Shown here piece by piece: positions 19,148 through 27,549 of a DNA stretch of 27,549 nucleotides. Numbering within the stretch: position 1 is the first letter of the stretch; each line of letters opens with the position of its first letter. The notes beneath the pieces were generated by a model. It was not told the DNA's origin and did no database searches. It worked only from the letters and a program-made list of their open reading frames with translations. A program made the position numbers and the translations under genes. This DNA comes from Chara braunii (taxonomy: Eukaryota; Streptophyta; Charophyceae; Charales; Characeae), in assembly GCA_003427395.1 (NCBI GenBank), contig BFEA01000119.1, positions 2,243,916 to 2,271,464 on the forward strand, given 5' to 3'.

Positions 19148-21687
19148 CTACTCACCCATCTCCTCCTGGTCTTGCCTATACAACTGAGCCTTACCCCTAT
19201 CTGTCAATCTCTCCACTTTCCTACCTTGCCTATCATACACCCTGCCATCCTCCTCTGTAACTTTCCCTTCAACCTTGTCCTTTAAAAATTTAGGACATTG
19301 CAAGGATCGATGACCCTCTTTCGTGCAGAAGAAGCACGATGTATCAAACCACTTCCTGGATTTCTTCTTCCCGCTTTGAGATCCTGGCGATGACGGCGCT
19401 TCGCTGGCCTCCCTGCTCAACTCATGACTCTGAGGCATATCCAAAGGCTCCCCTCCTGTCTCAATCCCCATCTCTCTCTCAAGAGGCTCCTCTATCCTCC
19501 GCTCAGGCGAAAACAAACTCGCCTCCTCCTGCATAGTATGCATTGCCTCAAGGAGCACGTCCATGGATCCCTCTGTTGAGCCTTGAGTTGGCTCACTGTT
19601 GGATGGGGGTAGCCCCTCCTTAATTGCCAATGGCATGACTGGATCCACCGCTACTATAGGTAGTGTCACGAGTTCAGTAGGGGCTCTGAACTCGAAGGCC
19701 TCTCTCTCTGCCTCCCTCTGGGCTCTCGCCTCCTCGGGCTCCAGGATAACTCTCCCCATGGGTGATCCCCGACGAGGCTCTGCTGCAGATGGCTATCCTG
19801 GCGACCCCTGTCCTGGCTGCCTCTGCTCTCCTTGTCGGTTGCTCTCGGCCTTATCCGCTCTCCCTTGACGCTGCTGCCTCAAGTCCTCAATAATGGCAAC
19901 CTGACTAGCTACCAGAGGTCTGAGCTCCTGGATCTCTACCTCCATCGTCTCTAAACGTAGCCCATGGCCCTCTTCCTTCATCTTCTTTCCCGCCAGATCG
20001 CTTTCCACCATCAGATACCGATTGAAACAAGTCTTTGCTAGGAACTTGATCTTGCGATCCAGCCTCTCTTCTGCTTTCCTTGCTACCTCGAATCCAGCTC
20101 TTGTTGGAGAAGGAAGCCCCTCCGCCCTTTGCTCCCAGAAGTTTCTCCACATCTCTGGGATTTCAGGGGTCTTAGTTGGCGCGCTGGGTGACTGATCCGG
20201 GAGTGCCCCTGCTGCCTCCAACCTCTGCCTTTCCTGCTGCTGCTCCGGAAGTGCCCCCGCTGCCTCCAACCTTTGCCTCTCTTGCCATATCTCTTCTATT
20301 CTCCTGCTTCTTCTTGCCCTCTTTTCCTCAACTGTCTCGCCAGTTGGTGCCCTCTCCCTCGTGCGATGGTCGACCCTCTTTGGGATCTCTGCCTCCACCT
20401 CGTTCTCAGGCTGGCACGGCTCCCGACGCGGCTCTGCAGGTGCTGGCTCCTCCAGGTCTGGGTGCTCCAGGGCATGAGCTGCTAGGTGCCTGTCAATCAA
20501 AGCCAAGGCTTTTCTCCTTACAGTTGCAGTCTCTCTCCTCCTTTCTGCTCTCCTCTCTGGCGAAGGAGCCTTTTCTGATGAGGGCAATGGGGCCTCCTCT
20601 CTCTGCAACCCCTCTGCTGCCTGGCGAATGCTCTCTGGTGTATCCCCAGGCCTCAAACCTACCGCTGGCATCTGAGGGGGCGTGTCCTCTCCAACCTCTA
20701 TCGCTTTCTTTCTTGCACGTCTCCCCTCATCGCCCAGCCCTCTCTCTCACTGAGTATCTCGGACCTCCTCTCGTGGCGTCTCCTCTCGTGGCACCTCCTC
20801 ACATGGCACCTCCTCACGTGGCACCTCCTCTGCCTGTCCTCCATGCTCCTCGCCTCGGGGCGACGCTCCCCATCGAGAGACGTCCAGATGCGCCTCCAAC
20901 TCCCTCAATGGCCCCTCAGATGTTGGCGTCTCCTCCTGTGTGCGCACTGGCGACTTCCTCAATCCACCCTCGGTAAAATGACGGAACTCCACCGGTCCAA
21001 TCCCACACTCAGGATACGCCCCTCGCTCCTCATCCTCAGAGTCCGACTCCTCTTCTCTCCTGGCTAGGGCCTTCCGTCCCCCTCGAGATGGCCTTGCCTC
21101 ACTGGGCTCAGGGTCCTCTGCCTCCTGCTCCTCTGACGCCTCTCAACTCGGGGCCAAGGCGACTCTGGCCGTCGAAAGGCCTCCCTCAAGTGTGCCCTGC
21201 AGCTCTCCCAATCCCGGGCCATATCTCTGATATGCCTAGCCAGTGGCTTCTCCTCCTTTCTGGTCCAGAGGGGTAGCGTCCTCGCCCAGTCATCTCTCGG
21301 TGTACCCTGCCCCTGCATGAACCACTCAAAGATGGGGATAAAGTCCGCAGCATTTTCGATCTCTAGGCGAATCGACCTGCCATCAGGTCCCACAGACGAG
21401 GGTCGTAACTGCATCCTCATCTCCACCTCTGGCCTCATTGTTGCTTCCCTACGGATCCGGGCAATGGGTTCCTCGAACCTGCTGGCTCCCCTCAATCTCT
21501 CAATCGCCTGGGCCACAGTCCAGCCCATACGCCTGGCATGGTCCCAAAAACTGTCCTGGAATCGCTCGATGTCCCTATCATCGTATACCGGAGTACCCTC
21601 TCGATGGCGAGTCCCATGCCGCTCATATCCTCCTGATGCCCCCAACGGCCTTCGTGGCGGCCGTCTCCCCTTCCCTCCTCTTGGCAT
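19148..21687 (-). pseudogene. Downstream ORF with C-terminal CCHC zinc knuckle (broken)
   Basis: The ATG at 21687 opens a basic start (PRGGKGRRPPRRP), then DRDIERFQDSFWDHARRMGW and a folded-looking segment (DFIPIFEWFMQGQGTPRDDW). A long Glu/Arg-rich coiled-coil-like middle and a C-terminal zinc knuckle CFFCTKEGHRSLQC (CX2CX4HX4C, about 19305-19350) follow. The total is about 845 codons. It is broken by a shift near 21080 and by stops at 20747 (TGA) and 19793 (TAG), each with the same frame continuing. Short internal duplications occur: a 16-residue QERQRLEAAGALPEQQ unit twice (about 20195-20290) and five-residue PREEV-type repeats (about 20765-20825). It begins about 180 bases after the integrase end with no LTR or primer site between, so it looks like part of the same element. 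It is probably Gag-like or an accessory nucleic-acid-binding protein. Confidence 0.7.
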
Positions 21688-21709
21688 GGCTGTCTTCGTA
21701 AAGTCAGAC

Positions 21710-21870
21710 CTGCACAACAGGCGAAGGAGACAACAGGCACACATTGGGTTAAGCAAACAGGTGATAATCAAGGCAAACTCAGACCAGACCATACTCATGC
21801 AGCATGCAACCTATCTGACCTACACATCCTATCACTTTCATTCTAAAGGAAGTCAAAACATCTCTCTTAC
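21710..21870 (-). other. Intron-like segment between pol and the downstream ORF
   Basis: On the minus strand GAAGAG|GTAAGAGAG at 21870 matches a splice donor. CCTTCGCCTGTTGTGCAG|GT ending at 21710 matches a pyrimidine tract plus acceptor. CTTAAC, a branch-point-like word, lies about 40 bases before the acceptor. The segment is 161 bases. The downstream ORF's ATG follows 22 bases after the acceptor. Splicing could bring a leader to that ATG. The frame is not conserved across the junction, so it would not fuse the two proteins. Confidence 0.4.
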
Positions 21871-22236
21871 CTCTTCTCTTGCCACAAATTTCTTTAGCTG
21901 TGTTCCAGATACCCAGTCCTTCCATTCAGTCCGATTCAACTCTTTGATCTAGTACGCTCCAAAATCTCCACACCGCACGATCCGGTAGGGACCTAACCAC
22001 CTCTTGTCGAGCTTTCTGGACCATTGTTTCTCCAACGATGAATCGTACAGGAGTACGACGTCCCCAACTGCCAAGGGTACTTTCCTTAACCGCGCAGACT
22101 GGTCCCAGTGAACCTTATCATCCATACGGCTCCTCTCCACTTGATTGGACGCTTCCTGGATCCTGTCCTCTATCGCCCCCACCTGACGCGCTCGGATATC
22201 GAGTAACTCTTCAAAAGACAGGTTAACTTCCATATC
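21871..22236 (-). pseudogene. Integrase C-terminal domain (pol, broken)
   Basis: Continues the integrase frame after a TAG at 22237. DKRWLGPYRIVRCGDFGAY contains the GPY/F-type signature of Ty3/Gypsy integrases. A further TAG at 21949 interrupts the frame, which then reads on as IKELNRTEWKDWVSGTQLKK to 21871, where the splice-donor-like GTAAGA begins. The preceding part (EDRIQEASNQVERSRMDDKV) is helical, as usual for this region. Confidence 0.8.
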
Positions 22237-22743
22237 CTAGCGCCTCCAGGTCTTAAGAAAGCTCTTGATTGGGAAGGTAGCATGCCTTCCATACCACAAC
22301 GTCGCCGGTGCGTACTTGGTGGATCTTTTCACTGTAATGTTCTCGACAAAGAATGCCGCCCTTAGGTACCTTGGCCATTGATTAGGCCTACCGTCGGTCC
22401 ACTTAGCCAGGAGGTTCGTAATGGTACTATGCCCTCTCTCCACTGGGGCATTTGCCTGGGGATGCGCGGCCGTGGTGTAGTTGGCTACTACACCATACCT
22501 TGATAGCAGTTCTTGCACCTCCTGGCAGGTAAACTCCGATCCCCTGTCCATTACGAACTCCATGACGAAAGGATAACGCAGGTAGTATTCCTCGATGCAA
22601 TTGACCAAAACTGGCCCAGTCTTTGTACGAATGACACGTCCGTCTACGAAGCCAGACAGGTTATCGCGCGCATCGAAGATGTAATTATAGCCCTGATCCC
22701 CAAGCGGTATAAAAAGTAGATCGAAATGCACTACAGCCCCCAC
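22237..22743 (-). pseudogene. Integrase catalytic core (pol)
   Basis: About 168 residues with the retroviral-type integrase core that inserts element DNA into the chromosome. The D,D-35-E triad is intact: Asp in VVHFDLLFIP, Asp in FVMDRGSEF, and Glu in NAPVERGHST with exactly 35 residues between the last two. A TGA at 22747 separates it from the zinc-binding domain and a TAG at 22237 ends it. The frame is the same throughout, so single base changes explain the breaks. Confidence 0.9.
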
Positions 22744-22746
22744 CTC

Positions 22747-23343
22747 TCACTCTAACCTTGGATGTAACGACTCTCCTTTCCTCAAACGGGATCTCTCTTG
22801 GCAGGGCACGCAAGATCGGCAAAACTTCCCAATCATGTCCATCATTTCATCCCAGTAGTACAACTCACTTATTTTGGCGTATGTGGCTTGTATCCCTCGA
22901 TGCCCTCCTGCAATGCCATCATGAAGCGCTGCTATGACGTCAATCTGACGATTCCTACCGCAGACGACTTTCCTGGGATTCCCCACTTCTCTTCTTACGA
23001 AAAGATGGTCATCTCGCACCAAATAGCGCTGCATCATCCTCTGAGCCCTATCGCTCGCATCTCTAAGTCGTACTTCGCATGATAGAAGGGGTCCCAACTC
23101 CAGGTAGATCCCTTCATACTCCTCTGCACGAAAGGCCTCTTTGATCTCACCCTCTTCAGACTCGTCGTCCTGGCTTTCAGACACCTCGTCCTCATTCCTC
23201 GTCGGATTCAATGAGTCAAGGCTTTCCTGTAGTAGTGTGTTGACGAGGAGATACATTCCCCCCATCAGTTCCTCATGCCTTTTTATCTGGCCTGGCCCTT
23301 CCTCTATTGCCCTCATATCTTCCACTAAGCTATGCGATCCAGC
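22747..23343 (-). pseudogene. RNase H-integrase linker and integrase HHCC domain (pol)
   Basis: The N-terminal half is acidic (EDEVSESQDDESEEGEIKEA) and leads into the integrase zinc-binding motif: HDGIAGGH, then about 25 residues, then FCRSCVPCQE, that is HX6H and CX2C. This domain helps integrase multimerise and hold the element ends. It follows a TAG at 23344 and ends at the TGA at 22747. Confidence 0.85.
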
Positions 23344-24165
23344 CTACGACAGCTTCATCATCCACTGAACATCTCTACCACCCCAGGGATCCTCTTCCTC
23401 AAAAGGCTTAAGGACTAGTTCCGCCTTCAGTTTATATCCGCTTGGCGCTTGCCAGATAGGATGACCTACACAACTAGGTACTTGCGGCGACCACTTGTTA
23501 ATGCGGAGACGAACATCTTCCTCCTGGTCCAGAAATCCATCAACTGGGGGCGTATTCCCCACCGCCTCTCCTTCTTGACTATCCCAGTTGATACGACTTA
23601 GCCCGTCCGCCCGGTTCTTGCTCCCAGGGATCCGTTCCAACTCGAAGTTAAACATTCAAATGTACGTCAGCCACCTGGCAACTGTTGGATCCGATGGAAC
23701 ATAATTCCTTAGAGAGTAGGCCAGGGCAGTGGGGTCCACTCTCAATATAAATCTTCTGCCGAAGATGTAGTTTCGGAAGATTTGCAGACAGTGGAGGACG
23801 GCAAGGGTCTCCCTCTTGAACTGAAAATAGTTCCTCTCGGTCGTACAGAGGATCCGACTCTCAAATCTCAAAGGTCTTTCCTTTCCCTCCGTGTCTGCTT
23901 GGATTAAAACCCCTCCTAAGGCAATCGGTCCCGCATCCATTTCCACGATGAAGGGTCTCGTTTCCGTGACGTCAAGTTTGACGCTCTCAATACCAAACCC
24001 CCTTCTCGGAACTCTTCCTTCATTCTGGTCACCACCTCTTCTTGCTCTTCGCCCCAAACCCATTCCTGATCCTGACGAACTAACTTTCTCAGGTGCTCAG
24101 TCTTAGCGGCAAAGTTCTTGACGAAGGCCCTCCAAAATCCGCACGTCCTAAGGAAGCTCCGGACA
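23344..24165 (-). pseudogene. Ribonuclease H domain (pol, broken)
   Basis: The start lies in a shifted frame at 24165 to about 24010 (FWRAFVKNFAAKTEHLRKLV), then returns to the main frame. RNase H features follow: RPFIVEMDAGPIALGGVLIQ (first Asp), FKRETLAVLHCL (Glu) and FILRVDPTALAYSL (Asp). After a TGA at 23656, where Trp is plausible, MFNFELERIPGSKNRADGLS continues; IPGxxNxxAD is the usual end of a Ty3/Gypsy RNase H. It would degrade the RNA strand during reverse transcription. Confidence 0.85.
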
Positions 24166-25109
24166 TCAGGTTACTGAGTGGAATGGAACTGACCACTCAG
24201 TAATCTTGTTCGTCTTCTTTAAATCCGGTCGTCGGCCCTGCTCACTGCGGACGAATCCTAAGATAGTAGTTTCCCTCATGCAGTGTCTGGATTTGGCCCC
24301 GCTTGCCGTGAGGTTATGCTCATCGAGCCGGCTCAGGATTTTTTCGAGGTCTTGGATATGCTTCCAGACAAAACGTCTTACCCCCGGCAAGACCTCGTCA
24401 GTCTCCATTACTGTCGGCCCCTTCACTGCCAGATCATCGATATATGGCTGCGTGATATGAGGGCTGACCGACTGCATAGCTCGTATCATAGCCCGTTGGA
24501 CCATCGCTACCGCATTGGTCCATCCTTGCGGAGCGACGCTCATGTGGATTAATCCCCGAGGCGTATGCATAGCTGTTACTGGCATGTCCGGTGGATAGAC
24601 CGGAAATTGGTCATACCCCGAGTAAAGGTCTATAAGCGAGATTATAGGTCTTCCAACACAGGATTCTGATAGCGCGTCCGCGTTGGGCAACCCTCCCGCA
24701 TCCCGCACTGTCACCTCATTTAGTCTTTGCGGGTCTTGCACCCACCGCAGCGTCCCGTTAGGTTTGATAAAACAAAACCACGGGGACGCATACGGCCCAC
24801 TCGAGTAGTCGGCGATATGCGTGCGTATCTTGTCGTCAAGATAATCCACCACCTTCTTCTCCTCGTCAGGATTAGGATATCGCGTCCCTCTTAAGTTCCA
24901 CGGTTCATGTCCACATCCAATCTGCCACACTCCTCGTCGCTAAACGCATAGGCGCGATGCCTCTTCTTCATTAACTCCACCATCAAGGCTCGTTCCTGCG
25001 GCAACAGGAAGTCGGACTCTCCTATGATCAGCTTCTTCTCGTTCCCTTCGTTGATACAGCATGGCCCTGCTGAGGTTCTCTCCTTCATTCGTCGTATCAA
25101 CCCCCATTA
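24166..25109 (-). pseudogene. Reverse transcriptase domain (pol, broken)
   Basis: Key blocks in order: WFCFIKPNGTLRWVQDPQRL, IISLIDLYSGYDQFPV (motif A Asp), VAPQGWTNAVAMVQRAM (motif B) and QPYIDDLAVKGP (motif C, the catalytic YIDD). The catalytic residues are intact. The upstream part (LLPQERALMVELMKKRHRAYAF) lies in another frame and joins after a shift near 24905. The 3' end is shifted again near 24165. This is a Ty3/Gypsy-type enzyme that copies element RNA into DNA. Confidence 0.9.
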
Positions 25110-25800
25110 TCGTTCATAGTACATCTCCTCGTCCTCAGTAACGAGGACGGGGATTGGGCGGCACTTCTGGTCTACCGTCTTGTACCGCATTTGGGAACCC
25201 TGCTTGAGCCGCCCCCTAAAAAAGGCCGACTCACAGATTGCGCCTGCATCAACGCCGGGTTCCTCCTGCCATCTGGAAGACGATATACCAGCTCCAATCT
25301 CCCTGCCTCGGAGCATTCCAGGAACTGCTCCCTTAATGCCTGGATGGCATCCGGATTTGCCATCTCATGTGCGGCCACCAAGTCCATGGTCTTTCCCACG
25401 TCCGACAAGCTGAGGGAGAATGCTTCAACCCTCTCTTCCTCTTCTGGCTCCGCCTGGAGCCTCCGGCGTTCGCCCTCCGACTCCTCAATTGTGAAAGACT
25501 CTGGATTGGGCCGGTTCCTTATGCTTTTTGGCCCCGTGTTCCTGCAGGTGATTACTTCATAATTTTCGCAGGCAGGATCACACAAGAGAAGGATCAAGGT
25601 CCCATCGTGCTTATTAAATATCACCGTCTCTGTCCTGCTCAGAAAGGACCTCCCCAAAAGAATCCCGTGATCCACGTCCGGCATGACGAAGAAGCATGCC
25701 TTGGCCTTTACTTTCCCAACCTCGATGAACACATTCGAGGTTGTCCCACAGAACACGACCTTGCTTTTCAATTGTCTTTCGTGTGAGTTACTCCAGTGTC
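25107..25800 (-). pseudogene. Truncated aspartic protease and linker (pol 5' end)
   Basis: VVFCGTTSNVFIEVGKVKAK, CFFVMPDVDHGILLGRSFLS and IFNKHDGTLILLL form the C-terminal half of a retroelement aspartic protease. ILLGRSFL is the expected conserved hydrophobic-Gly motif. The catalytic DTG/DSG half is absent; the segment instead joins directly to an SR-rich ORF at about 25790. A linker follows, with a frameshift near 25220 in a T6/G5 homopolymer and a TAA at 25107. Confidence 0.75.
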
Positions 25801-26105
25801 TTGAGAACTTTGTCCATCTCCCGGCGGAGCTTAAAGATTTATTCCTTTAGATCCGTCGTAAACCACGCTCGATTTCCCGGTGGGGGAAAATCATTTCGTC
25901 TTTGCTCCCACAATGGTCTCGAGAACCACCTTGGAGATTCTGACTCCACCCTTCTTCTCTGTAACGATGGTGATCTTGACTTATGTCTTCTATCTCTCAG
26001 AGTTTTCGATCTCCCCCTTCTTGAGCGCTTCCTCCCTTGAGATCCGGATGATGATGATGAATGTTTGCGCCGCCTCCTGTCTGACGATGATCGCGAACGC
26101 GACAT
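25788..26105 (-). pseudogene. SR-rich N-terminal ORF upstream of the truncated protease
   Basis: The ATG at 26105 opens an Arg/Ser-rich protein (SRSRSSSDRRRRKHSSSSSG, then GRKRSRRGRSK) followed by FPPPGNRAWFTTDLKE. A TAA at 25839 interrupts it, and the same frame continues as IFKLRREMDKVLKTLE, a likely coiled coil, to another TAA at 25788. It then abuts the protease remnant. It could be the start of this element's Gag with the capsid deleted, or a captured piece of a host SR protein. It is unlike the start of the gag at 4244. Confidence 0.5.
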
Positions 26106-26414
26106 CTTCCTTGAAGCTTGGGAACGTCAGGTAGATAGTTTTCGTACTTGAAATCGATAAAAAAACTTACAACGTCGTTGATTGTCTTCAGTACACACCA
26201 GGTAAGTAAAATAAAATCTCTAAAAATCGCTAAGTAACCTCCACGCTATAGTAATCTCCAATAAATCGTCACTATGATATCATAAAAGAAAAGGGTTACG
26301 AATGATGAGAGAGAGATAAAGACAGTGAATGTAAAATGGAAGAGTGACAGGTCTATACAATGCCAATCATCGTGGGTACCGCCCGCAAGTTTTAAGCATC
26401 GTGCATAAAGATAA
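26106..26414. other. Non-coding DNA 5' of the minus-strand element
   Basis: A/T-rich DNA upstream of the SR-rich ORF, with a short palindrome ATGATATCAT near 26274-26283. It should hold a leader or LTR of the element, but I could not find a convincing primer-binding site. Confidence 0.5.
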
Positions 26415-26510
26415 ACACATGCAAATGTAGACAGAACGTTGGAGGTTTTACTTTCACAGCATACACATGCAAATGTAGACAGAACGTGCGAGGTTTTACT
26501 TTCACAGCAT
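26415..26510. repeat. 48-bp tandem duplication
   Basis: Two units of 48 bases, starting ACACATGCAAATGTAGACAG at 26415 and 26463, differ at only a couple of bases. A partial third start (ACAC) follows at 26511. The low divergence indicates a recent duplication, in contrast with the decayed surroundings. Confidence 0.9.
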
Positions 26511-27039
26511 ACACGTAATTTCCATGGCATGCGACACCAGTCACGATTACCCTTTTACCTCACTGCTCAGGTAATCATTTCAGCCACTATCCTCAGTATT
26601 TATACCCTTCGTTCCCAGTCCTTCTTCGCCACTTTCTCTATCCTTGCAGTGTACTCATCATCTATCCTCAGGATCTCCCGCAGTCGCTCTCTGTGTTATC
26701 CTTGTCATCGTCGATTTCCAACATGCCTTGAATCTGGAGCTACTTTCATCATATCTAATGATTATGTGTGTGTTACTCACGTACTCTCCTCTCTGTCGGA
26801 GTTCCGTATTACTGTGGTACTTGCCTCTAACTCCGCTGGTTTTTTTTACCGACTCGAATCTGGCCTTGTTTGTTGTTCTGTTTTGATTTTTGATTTTTTG
26901 ATTTGTGATTTTAGCTTTATATTCCGAGTCGTGTGAATCTCTTGACGTATTTTATTTCGAACTTTCAGTTTTATATCCGTCGATTTAGTGCTTCTTGCTT
27001 TTCCAGATACTCCTGGAATTTATTTCTGCTTCTACCCGA
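26511..27039. other. Stretch without a recognisable gene
   Basis: T-rich on the plus strand. A plus-strand ORF of about 165 codons (26439-26936) is hydrophobic because of the T bias and has no domain I recognise. It overlaps the 48-bp duplication, so I do not call it a gene. Confidence 0.5.
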
Positions 27040-27170
27040 GGACCGGTCCAATGCCCCCACTTCTTTTTGGGATCCACTTCCACCCGAGGACCGGTCCTTC
27101 ATTTTTCCAAAAGTCCCGGTTCTACCAGAGCTAGTTGTAGGTAGTCCGCAATTTTGCCAAGGACCGGTCC
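27040..27170. repeat. Three copies of palindrome GGACCGGTCC
   Basis: The perfect 10-bp palindrome occurs at 27040-27049, 27088-27097 and 27161-27170. The first two share the longer context ACCCGAGGACCGGTCC. Three copies within 131 bases is far above chance and may mark a protein-binding cluster in a promoter or LTR. Confidence 0.8.
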
Positions 27171-27258
27171 CCAAATTTTTTTTGCCCCTGAAAAACCCAC
27201 TTGCGTCCGGGTCGCCCGCCGCCAAAAATGCAACACCTTAACACAGACGCCGAAGCCC

Positions 27259-27306
27259 ACTATACCGCAGCCTAAGGGCTGTGAACTATACCGCAGCCTA
27301 AGGGCT
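27259..27306. repeat. 22-bp direct repeat, two copies
   Basis: ACTATACCGCAGCCTAAGGG followed by CT occurs identically at 27259-27280 and 27285-27306, separated by four bases. Each contains AGCC-TAAG-GGCT, a small hairpin. A related GCAGCCCTAAGG follows near 27359. Confidence 0.85.
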
Positions 27307-27400
27307 TCGAATAAAAAAGGAGCCCCTGGGTATTGTCTACCACGTGGGCGAGGGGAACGCAGCCCTAAGGTAGCCAAATCAATGAGACTAAGAGCTAACA

Positions 27401-27405
27401 CGAGT

Positions 27406-27439
<34 letters not shown>

Positions 27440-27452
27440 CAGAGAGAGAGAN

Positions 27453-27549
<97 letters not shown>
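27401..27549. repeat. GA / GACA microsatellite
   Basis: Alternating blocks of GA dinucleotide and GACA (complement TGTC) tetranucleotide run to the end of the window, with one N at 27452. Its true length is unknown because the window ends inside it. Confidence 0.95.

Noticed and set aside
21949-25109. Reassignment of TAG/TAA to glutamine
   Set aside because: Several in-frame stops fall where Gln is plausible, but TGA stops and frameshifts also occur, and the minus-strand gag is similarly broken. Pseudogene decay is simpler.
26439-26936. Hydrophobic plus-strand ORF of about 165 residues
   Set aside because: It overlaps the 48-bp duplication and reflects T-rich composition. No domain or start context supports it.
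27204-27223. Possible second primer-binding site (minus TGGCGGCGGGCGACCCGGAC)
   Set aside because: It starts TGG and follows a CA, but I cannot match it to the 3' end of any tRNA I know, and it is about 1.1 kb from the first ORF.

Overview
The window is repeat-dominated nuclear DNA from a green plant-lineage eukaryote. I see no intact host protein-coding gene. The evidence for the lineage is: decayed Ty3/Gypsy retrotransposon polyproteins, a primer-binding site matching the 3' end of plant tRNA-Asp, a U6 snRNA-like sequence, GT-AG splice-like signals, long microsatellites and scattered unresolved N bases. The style of the gag and pol proteins and the LTR-like non-coding DNA reminds me of charophyte algae such as Chara braunii. 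That is recognition from memory and was not checked.

Layout. 1-1240 is simple sequence: ATCA/GATT arrays, then CT-rich, then GAA/GAC-rich DNA. 1294-2045 is a broken plus-strand gag fragment, lying tail-to-tail against a frameshifted minus-strand gag (4244 down to about 1998). The minus-strand gag is preceded by a tRNA-Asp primer-binding site (4586-4604) and the apparent inner end of its long terminal repeat. From 4752 to about 11693 there are two diverged tandem copies of a 3.2-3.8 kb non-coding unit. Each copy contains five-unit arrays of about 121 bp and a set of short hairpins. The second copy continues into a hairpin-rich extension to about 11960.

12000-19147 is non-coding. It holds exact 24-bp and roughly 53-bp tandem repeats, a minus-strand cluster of one tRNA-like and two U6-like sequences (16255-15840), and a three-unit C-run/G-run hairpin repeat (18335-18479). 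19148-26105 is a second minus-strand retroelement. From 5' to 3' it has an SR-rich leader ORF, a truncated protease, reverse transcriptase, RNase H, integrase, an intron-like segment and a large downstream ORF with its own zinc knuckle. All parts are broken by stops and frameshifts. 26106-27549 holds further short repeats and ends in a GA/GACA microsatellite.

The two observations most worth follow-up are: (i) a family of about 14 small hairpins (7384-7862 and 11033-11958) that share the loop AACTTA, while both arms of the stem change in a base-pair-preserving way; (ii) the same-strand tRNA-like and U6-like cluster at 15840-16255. Neither resembles a known defence or metabolic system. Both look like structured-RNA or retroposon biology.
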